Assembly: GCF_003590095.1 (NCBI RefSeq)
Contig: NC_039493.1
Span: 8,866,001-8,930,000 of the forward strand
Source: Trichoplusia ni
Taxonomy: Eukaryota > Arthropoda > Insecta > Lepidoptera > Noctuidae
Reading direction: 5' to 3'
DNA length: 64,000 bases
How positions within the stretch are numbered: the first letter of the stretch is position 1; each line of letters begins with the position of its first letter. A program made the translations under genes and the position numbers. Under the pieces are notes generated by a model. It searched no databases, was not told the DNA's origin, and saw only the letters and a program-made list of their open reading frames with translations. This document shows, piece after piece, positions 39,401 through 45,600 of the stretch.

Positions 39401-39704
39401 GGTAACTGCGACGGCAAACATAAAAGTGGAAGTGGTGACACCAAGCGATAGGAAATCACGGAGATCGTATCATTACTACGACCGCCGCAGGGATCGCGAC
39501 GACGACCGAGAGAGAGACCGAGATCGGGACAGGGACAGGGACCGAGATCGTGACAGGGACCGAGAGAGAGACAGAGACAGGGATAGGGATCGGTCCAGAG
39601 AACGAGAGAGGAGAGACCGGTTCAGAGACGAGCGGGATCACCGCGCCTCGCCCAGAGAGAACGGCCGCGACTCCGGCCACGAGAGCGACTCCTCACGACA
39701 CTGA
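18287..39704 (+). CDS. ptc: Patched, Hedgehog receptor (complete, 16 coding exons)
   Basis: Spliced from 18287-18439, 24098-24290, 33513-33658, 33783-33994, 34086-34293, 35317-35586, 35823-35963, 36079-36208, 36359-36606, 36751-36942, 37058-37201, 37309-38190, 38289-38471, 38590-38832, 38946-39278 and 39402-39704. Every junction is GT-AG, phases agree, and the product is 1326 aa. Patched is a 12-pass plasma-membrane protein of the RND/sterol-sensing family that binds Hedgehog and represses Smoothened. Seen: TM1 near residue 85, a first ectodomain loop (about 102-425), TM2-TM6 with the sterol-sensing domain (about 430-595), a cytoplasmic loop, TM7 near 682, a second ectodomain loop, TM8-TM12 (about 955-1107) and a cytoplasmic tail. 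The start ATG has A at -3 and G at +4, and an in-frame stop lies at 18209. Oddities: Q506-D507 in TM4, H1027 in TM10, no PPxY, and an Arg-Asp tail. Family identity is very secure; exon ends are read by eye. Confidence 0.96.
18440..24097 (+). other. ptc: ptc intron 1
   Basis: 5.7 kb. Contains a weak Ci/GLI-like GGTGGTCC (18972), stop-poor stretches at 19680-20033 and 21003-21458 (see findings), two GC-rich islands (22845-23270 and 23760-23860) and a CRE palindrome TGACGTCA at 23179-23186 beside GGCCACCCA. No exon of another gene could be demonstrated. Confidence 0.8.
22845..23270. other. GC-rich island in ptc intron 1
   Basis: CpG-rich block with GCCGGCGCCGGCGC, a perfect CRE palindrome TGACGTCA (23179-23186) and a one-mismatch Ci/GLI site GGCCACCCA (23188-23196). 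A candidate ptc enhancer. Open frames on both strands here reflect base composition. Confidence 0.4.
24098..24290 (+). CDS. ptc: ptc coding exon 2 (residues 52-116, TM1)
   Basis: Acceptor TTTACAG|GGC, donor CAAG|GTACGT (phase 1). Carries a juxtamembrane helix, the first transmembrane segment ([20 protein letters not shown], nearly identical to fly Ptc) and the start of the first extracellular loop. Flanked by introns of 5.7 and 9.2 kb, so it is isolated. Confidence 0.95.
26583..26604. promoter_or_regulatory. Palindromic pair of Ci/GLI sites in ptc intron 2
   Basis: A perfect site on the minus strand (TGGGTGGTC at 26596-26604) is mirrored, across a 4-bp gap, by a one-mismatch site on the plus strand (GACCTCCCA at 26583-26591). 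The inverted spacing suggests a designed pair or a small hairpin; either way the motif is rare at this base composition. Confidence 0.55.
28550..28870. other. GC-rich island in ptc intron 2
   Basis: CpG-dense block with several G-runs (28706-28736) able to form a G-quadruplex on the plus strand, a perfect POU octamer ATTTGCAT (28678-28685), CCGCCAT (28646) and GACGTCAT (about 28836). Candidate enhancer or alternative promoter; the long reading frames across it are a by-product of GC content. Confidence 0.45.
30378..30478 (-). mobile_element. tRNA-derived SINE fragment, minus strand
   Basis: On the minus strand, GGCTAATTGGCGGAG (A-box region, two mismatches) and perfect B box GGTTCGATTCC (complement of 30419-30429). 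The body differs from the other SINEs, so this may be a second family. In ptc intron 2. Confidence 0.55.
30551..30592. repeat. TTTA microsatellite
   Basis: Imperfect (ATTT)n tract of about ten units in ptc intron 2, interrupted twice by a shortened unit. Confidence 0.85.
33513..33658 (+). CDS. ptc: ptc coding exon 3 (residues 116-164)
   Basis: Acceptor TTCATAG|AGGG completes the split Glu codon and gives EGGRLEAEL, as in fly Ptc [11 protein letters not shown]. Donor AAG|GTAACT. Encodes the start of extracellular loop 1, including [15 protein letters not shown]. Confidence 0.95.
33783..33994 (+). CDS. ptc: ptc coding exon 4 (residues 165-235)
   Basis: Acceptor TCTTCAG|GTA, donor GTCCC|GTAAGT (phase 2). 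Extracellular loop 1 with the hallmark [17 protein letters not shown], conserved across Patched proteins, and paired cysteines. Confidence 0.95.
34086..34293 (+). CDS. ptc: ptc coding exon 5 (residues 235-304)
   Basis: Acceptor TTTATAG|C joins the split Pro codon to give [10 protein letters not shown]. Donor AAT|GTAAGT. Extracellular loop 1, with [19 protein letters not shown] and the conserved CPDTAPNK. Confidence 0.95.
35317..35586 (+). CDS. ptc: ptc coding exon 6 (residues 305-394)
   Basis: Acceptor TTATAG|ATT, donor ACT|GTAAGT, both phase 0. Distal part of extracellular loop 1: [20 protein letters not shown], a likely N-glycosylation sequon at N338 (NST), and [14 protein letters not shown], all matching fly Ptc positions. 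Confidence 0.95.
35823..35963 (+). CDS. ptc: ptc coding exon 7 (residues 395-441)
   Basis: Acceptor TTCCAG|GAG, donor ATG|GTAAGC, phase 0. Covers the end of loop 1, which carries the serine/threonine-rich stretch [16 protein letters not shown], and the start of TM2, where the sterol-sensing domain begins. Confidence 0.94.
36079..36208 (+). CDS. ptc: ptc coding exon 8 (residues 442-485, TM2-TM3)
   Basis: Acceptor TATTCCAG|TTA, donor TTAG|GTGATT (phase 1). Encodes the rest of TM2, a short cytoplasmic turn (WCDPVRSQ) and TM3 ([19 protein letters not shown]) of the sterol-sensing domain. Confidence 0.94.
36359..36606 (+). CDS. ptc: ptc coding exon 9 (residues 485-567, TM4-TM5)
   Basis: Acceptor TTCATCAG|GT, donor CTGCAG|GTAAGA. 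Encodes a sequon (NASS), TM4 with [10 protein letters not shown] (Q506, D507), a cytoplasmic connector, TM5 and the start of TM6. Many RND relatives have Asp at the position that is Q506 here. Confidence 0.95.
36751..36942 (+). CDS. ptc: ptc coding exon 10 (residues 568-631, TM6 and loop)
   Basis: Acceptor TTTCTTTAG|GCC, donor AAG|GTATGC. End of TM6 with [15 protein letters not shown] (almost identical in fly Ptc), a Cys-Cys pair (LLCCL) that could be a palmitoylation or membrane anchor site, then a basic cytoplasmic loop. Confidence 0.94.
37058..37201 (+). CDS. ptc: ptc coding exon 11 (residues 632-679, central loop)
   Basis: Acceptor TTTACAG|AAT, donor AAG|GTACGA. Completes the central cytoplasmic loop between the two six-helix halves and ends in [17 protein letters not shown], the conserved run-in to TM7. 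No PPxY is present, unlike the vertebrate central loop. Confidence 0.93.
37309..38190 (+). CDS. ptc: ptc coding exon 12 (residues 680-973, TM7 and loop 2)
   Basis: The longest exon: 882 nt with no stop. Acceptor TATTTCAG|GTA, donor GTG|GTAAGA. Carries TM7, the whole second extracellular loop ([68 protein letters not shown]) and the start of TM8. These blocks align with fly Ptc without gaps except near NGH. Confidence 0.97.
38289..38471 (+). CDS. ptc: ptc coding exon 13 (residues 974-1034, TM8-TM10)
   Basis: Acceptor TTCTACAG|GCT, donor TTG|GTACGT. Rest of TM8, TM9 and TM10. TM10 reads [14 protein letters not shown], with H1027 where vertebrate PTCH1 has the glutamate of GVEFTVH. Confidence 0.94.
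38590..38832 (+). CDS. ptc: ptc coding exon 14 (residues 1035-1115, TM11-TM12)
   Basis: Acceptor TTTTGCAG|GCT after a T-rich tract, donor GAG|GTAAGT. Connector [16 protein letters not shown], then TM11, TM12 and [17 protein letters not shown], ending at the membrane exit of the last helix. Confidence 0.94.
38946..39278 (+). CDS. ptc: ptc coding exon 15 (residues 1116-1226, tail)
   Basis: Acceptor TTGTTTAG|GTT, donor AAG|GTTAGT. Serine/proline-rich cytoplasmic tail with the conserved islands [25 protein letters not shown] and [16 protein letters not shown]. The proline-tyrosine-rich segment that carries PPxY in fly Ptc is absent. Confidence 0.93.
39402..39704 (+). CDS. ptc: ptc coding exon 16 (residues 1227-1326, RD tail, stop)
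   Basis: Acceptor CATTACAG|GTA gives [10 protein letters not shown], shared with the end of fly Ptc. The reading frame then continues for about 85 residues with an Arg-Asp/Arg-Glu dipeptide tract (residues about 1253-1305) and a Ser-rich end, stopping at TGA 39702-39704. I recall the same tail type in butterfly Patched. Confidence 0.95.
   Translation, partial: VTATANIKVEVVTPSDRKSRRSYHYYDRRRDRDDDRERDRDRDRDRDRDRDRDRERDRDRDRDRSRERERRDRFRDERDHRASPRENGRDSGHESDSSRH
39480..39638 (+). repeat. ptc: Coding RD/RE dipeptide repeat in ptc
   Basis: A six-base period encodes alternating Arg and Asp/Glu with a mix of codons (CGA, CGG, AGA, AGG; GAC, GAT, GAG). The codon variety means the array is not a fresh microsatellite expansion. 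The composition resembles the low-complexity RD/RE/RS arms of some RNA-binding proteins, but no such function is shown for Patched. Confidence 0.9.
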
Positions 39705-41180
39705 AGACACGCGGCATGAACCGCTTGTGTTATTTCAACAACGATCCCCAGCGTGCAGCGTGCCAACACGCCCAGACGCCTAGTTATACTTGCATCAATG
39801 CATTTTATTATACTGTATGTAGTGATCTGATCGATGAATAATGACATCTTTACCTAAAGTTACGGAGTTTAATCTCTTATAAGCTGAGCAATCGTACGTA
39901 AAATGTTTTAAGGTTGGCAATACCGCTTATAATCAGTACCTTAAGACAGTATTACGAGAATTGTAATTTTAAGTTAACTCTTCATATGAATATAGTGGAG
40001 GCTATATGTAATTCGGTACGCGATGGAAGTGCTAGTATGTAATCGACGTGAGTGTATGACTATCGTAGTATACAGGATGGTACTGAAATCATTCCATAGC
40101 GCGGCACTAGTACTTCTATATTGTGTTTCATTATAGATACGTTCCAGTGTGGAAAGCTAGTGAATTCTTTACTGTATAAAAACCAAATATCATTTGTAGA
40201 ACGTCATATCTATACATTTGTTTGTGTGTTCCTATTATAAAGACATTTCCATTTGTCTCCAAACTCTTTGTTACATTTATACTTCTCTAAAGACTGTGGT
40301 CAAATATTATTAATTTATAATATTATTTATTTGTATGTCTATAATGATTCTGTCACCAGGAAACTCTGAGGGTGGTCTCAGGTAAATTGTACAAATTATT
40401 TAGGTAGTTTTAATATTAGGTTAGGCGGCTATTTATGAGATTACTTAGTTACGTTTTATACCTAACTGTATTGTTGTGATCTTTAGGTAAACTTAGTAAT
40501 TGTGAAGACTGCATTTAAAGATCAAAGCACAGTATTGTGTGGATACCGCGTCGTGCGAGTGCGTGACGTCATCGACCGACATGAATACTGACCTCTCGTT
40601 ATGATCGATGAGTTACGTTGTAACGTTTTGTGCAAAGTACTTAGTAGTATATATTAATTTATACGTACCTATATAACTTAATAATATTCTGTAAATATAG
40701 CTGTAACACTAGCGAGTAACTGTTCGTGGGCAGCTCCCTGTGAGCCGGCTGCCGACATCTGTATCATTTATTTTTATACAATTTTAACTGACATATTGTC
40801 GAAAAACTGTAGGTTGTAACTCAAACTATAGCGTTTAACTTTTGTAGGTTTTTAAAAAATTAACAAATGAAAAAGAGGATATAATTATTATGGCAGTTCT
40901 GATAAGTATCATCTAGCATTTATTTACAACGAGTATATAAATTATATGACAGAAGGCTGGATAGTAACGAAATTACAAAAGACAAAAATAGCTAAACTTC
41001 AATATAAAATTAAATCGATTTGTAAAGTGCCTATCATGAAGACAAGTACAATTAAGTAGGAAAAAATCTCAAATATTAAATATTGTTTTTTTACGTGAAT
41101 CTGGAATTGATTTGTCTATGACATGTAATTGTTAATGGTACGCAGATTGGTGACAATAAATGTTATTGTTAACACGAAAG
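39705..41180 (+). other. ptc: ptc 3' untranslated region
   Basis: AT-rich stretch from the stop codon to the first AATAAA. A perfect Pumilio-type element TGTAAATA lies at 40690-40697. A near-Ci/GLI match (AGGGTGGTC, about 40370) is probably chance. No other gene is seen here. The 3' end is inferred from the poly(A) signal position only. Confidence 0.65.
41155..41160 (+). promoter_or_regulatory. Poly(A) signal AATAAA, probably ptc
   Basis: First canonical AATAAA after the ptc stop, followed by a T/G-rich stretch (TGTTATTGTT). A second AATAAA occurs at 41203-41208 and could serve as an alternative site. Confidence 0.6.
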
Positions 41181-41280
41181 TAAATGTCGACTGTATTGCG
41201 AAAATAAAATAATTTAAAACTGTAAAAATATTGTATTTTATTTAACTTTATTTGTTATCTGTATGAAATAAATTAATATC

Positions 41281-42224
41281 CTATTATTGCTGGACATACT
41301 ATTTAAACTACATATGTATATAGAATGTAGGAACTACTCGCGAACAATTTCCATACTACGCGACGGATGGTAAATTTCTACCTACCATACTTTTATTTCT
41401 TTCAAACTCCTTACAACAGTGCGCAGTCTATAAAACTTCCTGAGGTTGTTCATTAAAGTCAAACGTCACTTCAGGCTTGACAATTACCCTTTCCTTACAA
41501 AAAAGGTGTAATTTAACCCTTTATTGCTCTAGGACTTTTTAGTACCAATATAATGTCTAGAAAACTTTGCGCAGGTAGTTAGGATGTAACAAAAGGCCTG
41601 TGTTATGAGACTTGTGACGAAGCGGAAGATAATTAAGTATTGCAAATTTTTTCTTCGTCGTCAATTTTTGATAGAACACTTCAATAAGACGACGAAGATA
41701 AATTGTATATACGTACTTACTTAATTCTAATTTTGGTTACAAAAAAAATAAGATTTTACGTAACAGAAAGTCTCAGGTGCGACAAATTCCGGAATGTGTA
41801 ACAACGTAGATAATCTACTAATCATACAGTGATCCGCTTAGCTCAAATTATAATAGTGGGAGGGTGACATTTTGGCGGTAGCAACGCCTGCGACATTCCT
41901 TAGAAAGCGGGAGCGCGGGAATCAATAAAGGATTTCCTGGCGACTTGCCCACGCATGTGCGTGGCGGCCGGTGTCGCGAGCCGGCATAACCTCGCACTGG
42001 CAGCGCTCGCCGACGCCGAGCCGGCTCCAGCACAACCATCGCCATCGCATCACCAGAGCGCTGACCGGCCTCCCTTCCAGCTGGCTGCGCGCCGGAAACC
42101 ACCTCACTCCTCGTATTACTAGGCCGGATGTTTTTATAAAGCGGCAAGGAGGCGTTAGTATCGGTCGCTGACCATCAACCCTATGTATGAGCAAATAAAT
42201 CTCAGTAATAAGTAGTAGGCCGCT
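41281..42224. other. Gap between ptc and the alpha-2/delta gene
   Basis: No gene. AT-rich until about 41860, then increasingly GC-rich. Contains a near-perfect palindrome CCACGCATGTGCGTGG (41949-41964), two GCGTG half-sites of the bHLH-PAS type facing each other. Confidence 0.55.
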
Positions 42225-42547
42225 GCGTTATTGGGCGTATGATTCGCGCGCAGCGTCAGTGCGGGCGCGGGGGTGAGGCGCCGGGGCGGGGGCGCGCGGG
42301 GAGCGGGGCGCGGGTCGCGGCGCGCGCGGGTCTGGCGCGCGACACGCTTGTCCTCGCCTGCGGCCCGCCCGCACGACACCGGCTCCGGTCCCTAACCTGA
42401 CCGACACAACCACTCGATGACTCATGCACAAACGTACGCCCCTTGGTGACACTGTCGGGAGAGTGTAGTGCGAACGGTGTGTTGTTCCATGCAGAAGCGG
42501 TCAGTGCTGTGTCGGTTGTCGTGTGCCCTTGTCATGTGGGGAGTGAG
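42225..42547 (+). promoter_or_regulatory. alpha-2/delta promoter and 5' leader, GC island
   Basis: CpG-dense block with runs of G on the plus strand (42263-42315), followed by an AP-1-like ATGACTCAT (about 42417) and two TCAGTG initiator-like pentamers (42256 and 42501). No TATA box. The start of transcription cannot be fixed. Confidence 0.55.
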
Positions 42548-42557
42548 ATGGTGCTGA
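42489..42557 (+). other. Upstream ORF overlapping the alpha-2/delta start (22 aa)
   Basis: ATG at 42489 opens a 22-codon frame that ends with TGA at 42555-42557. This overlaps the main ATG (42548), and the stop overlaps the in-frame codon-4 ATG as TGATG, a termination-reinitiation type arrangement. Confidence 0.6.
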
Positions 42558-42654
42558 TGGGCAGCATGTGTCCGCGAAGGCCGCTGGGCCTGCTCCTCGC
42601 GCTGCTCGCAGCCGCCGCGCTCGCCAACCAGCTCGAGGATATCCCGCACAATGA
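42548..42654 (+). CDS. alpha-2/delta coding exon 1 (signal peptide)
   Basis: Residues 1-36. Two arginines precede a leucine/alanine-rich hydrophobic core and a small-residue cleavage site. Donor AATGA|GTAAGT, phase 2. In-frame ATGs at residues 1, 4 and 7 are alternative starts; all keep the signal peptide. Confidence 0.85.
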
Positions 42655-45600
42655 GTAAGTAATGGCTAGCTCTCGAGATAACCTAGCGGTGACCAACGAA
42701 GGCTGCTATCCGTGGTATACGTAACATCGCATCTTCTAACATAGAGAAAATAATGCTTAACGTTTTAGATAATGTCTGCGGCATGCAGATTACGGTTTAT
42801 CTCTACACCTACAACCATCTTAACAAAACAAAGCTATTACTTGATAGTGATTCCATCACGAATACATTTAATGGTTCACAGATCAAGTAAACAGAGCCAT
42901 TGGCTTTGATTTATTCGAAGTTGTCTTTAATTACTCAATATTATTTTCGGGGTTGGTAATTTCCAATCACGGGTGAACTTTCTGTAGCTTCTGTTTAAAT
43001 TGATAAATACTTAACACTGATGACCAGGAACACGAGCTTTTAAACTTTTGTCTGTGATGTAATTCCTTTTAACATTGCGCATTTATTGTGTTTAACCGTA
43101 GGCAAAGCAATATGTTGCAGAAACGATTTAGATTACGTTAAAGTTTCTTACATATGTATGTTACAAGAAATAAAGAAAATTGAGACGCATCACAAGTGAT
43201 ACCTAATATTACCTACGACTAAACTTGATTTATGTACATCATAATTGACATTAATTTATAGATTTTGTATTTAGATTCACACCATCGATCATTTCGATAT
43301 TGCTAATACTGGAACGCATTTATAAATCTTACAGAAAATAGTAAGAGTTATGTTACTATTTAGTATTTACCGTTTTGCACAATACTTTTCCAATAGAAGT
43401 TATGATAACCACCCGACTAATTCTGAGAAATCTTAAACCTTTATTTATTAATATAAATTATTAAATATTTTATAGTAAATCTCACCTCCTTTTATTATAA
43501 TTCTGCGTTGAGCTGCCCATTAATCTTATTATTTTCACCTGTTGCCAAAATTTTCGCGCCATTTTTGCACTGATATCTCATTGAAATGATGGGAAGGTAA
43601 CGAGCCAGTTTATTTTAACCTCGGTTAAATTTTGAATGAACCGGTACTTAACTTTGAAATTTTACTTTTGAAAGATAAACCGGCTCTACCTTAATCGGTT
43701 TGTTTGATTAAAACTTATATTAAAATGTTATTACTTATTTCATGCTGTTAAAATTCGCAATGATTTCAAAACACTGACTATTTTTGTCAACGTCTATTCT
43801 ATATTCAAATATTTGGTTTTTTTCTTAATTTCGTTATTGGAGTTCAGATCTACAAAAGACGATTCTACCGTTACTTCATGTATAGATACTTAAACGCTTC
43901 ATTGGTTTGCTATCAAAATTCTAATCAACAAAGATCTTCAATGCTGTCGATGACTGCAACATCCGGTATTTTTGTACCATTAGCATGATCGAACCATTCG
44001 CAAATAGAATCCATAATTATTAAACTATTGCGTCATCTTTAAACGAACAATTTCGCAAAACAGTAGCAACGATACAATGAAATTAGAAATATCCACATTA
44101 ACTGTCGGTCTTGACGTAAATATGTGTTCATTTTTTGCTATCCTGCAATCGTAGCCATAGTTTATCATAGTTCGATAAACTTTGACTAACTATAGGTAAA
44201 GCTATCACACTTTCAATCTTTATCGTTTTTTTTTAATAAGGATTGGTTTTGAAAATATAATAAAAACCACTAGCACTAAAAACTTTTTAATTTTGACCTT
44301 ATTAAGAATTTAATTAATAACTTCTGGAAGGATGTAATGTTTTCCTTAAAGCTGTTGTTGGATATTCAAATAAAAAAATTAAAGAAATATTTTCGGAATT
44401 CAAATCTTGTTCAAATTGAAAATTATGGCGTGACCTTTATCACGCTTGGGTAAATTAATTACTGTCAAAACACAGGTAAAACAATTAATTGATAACTGAA
44501 ACAGAGTTATATAAAATATGTAGGTTGGTAAATAATGTAAGTACCTTTATTCTGCCTCATAGGATTATAACAGGGAAAAGGCTGCTGATTGCTTGGGTAT
44601 TATTTTTTAGACGAAGATAGCCGAGTTCTTGACATTGAGGGTTTTGCCCACAAAACTTTAATGATACGTGGCAAAGGTATTATATGAATATCATAGGTCA
44701 CCCATCAAACTTATGACAGTGTGCTTCCTTGTTTAAAAAGTACCTTTTCACAGACAAACGGACAGATAGATTAATAATAGAGTTCTGTTTCTAACCATTG
44801 AGTACAGAACCCTAAATACAGTTTAGATAGTCATTTGTGTCAAAGTAAGGATTGTCAATCATTGACAACCCTCCTACTGTTAAAGGAAAAGGATTGTCCT
44901 TATTCAGAGAACGAACGAACTTTGATCACTGTGCTTTCGAACAGCAGTTTTGTAAGTGTTTTTTACAAAATGTTTAATGTGTGACAACATCAACAAACGT
45001 TTTGAAATCTTTAAAAAGTCACAATAGCAACTTTAATGATTACTGTAGAAAAATACTTCCCATATGACGTGGTCAAATATGGTGTTTCTGGCATAATATG
45101 TATATGCTTAATACATAACCGTACAACTTAATTGTCTCGCCTGCAAAAAGCCTCCATAAAAGCTTTGGTTAACTTTAAATTGGTGACTATTAAAATGTAA
45201 TAAAGGTTTTAATGGGTTTAACCAGAAACTTAATAAATCCACAGCACTTAATTGGATTGGCATACGTTAAAATGCAGTTCATTTATTGGCAGAAAAGTTA
45301 CTTGTAGGGTAAAAACAGATTACTACTTACTAAAGTGATTTTTAATATATATATTTAAAATAAAATTTAAAAATAGAAAAGAAATAAAGTGTCCTGTTTG
45401 GAATGACCGGTGCAGATAAACGAGAAGAAAAAAATGCAACGGAATCAAAATGATACTAGATATCGATAAAGTTGCACAAAGCCTTGCACTGCAGTATGTA
45501 GGGCAGCTAGAGCGTGATCCGCATCACTAAGCAGCTTATTGACAGGCAATTACAGAACGATATTCGCACGCCCCCCCCCCTGCCCCCTCCGCCCGGAGAC

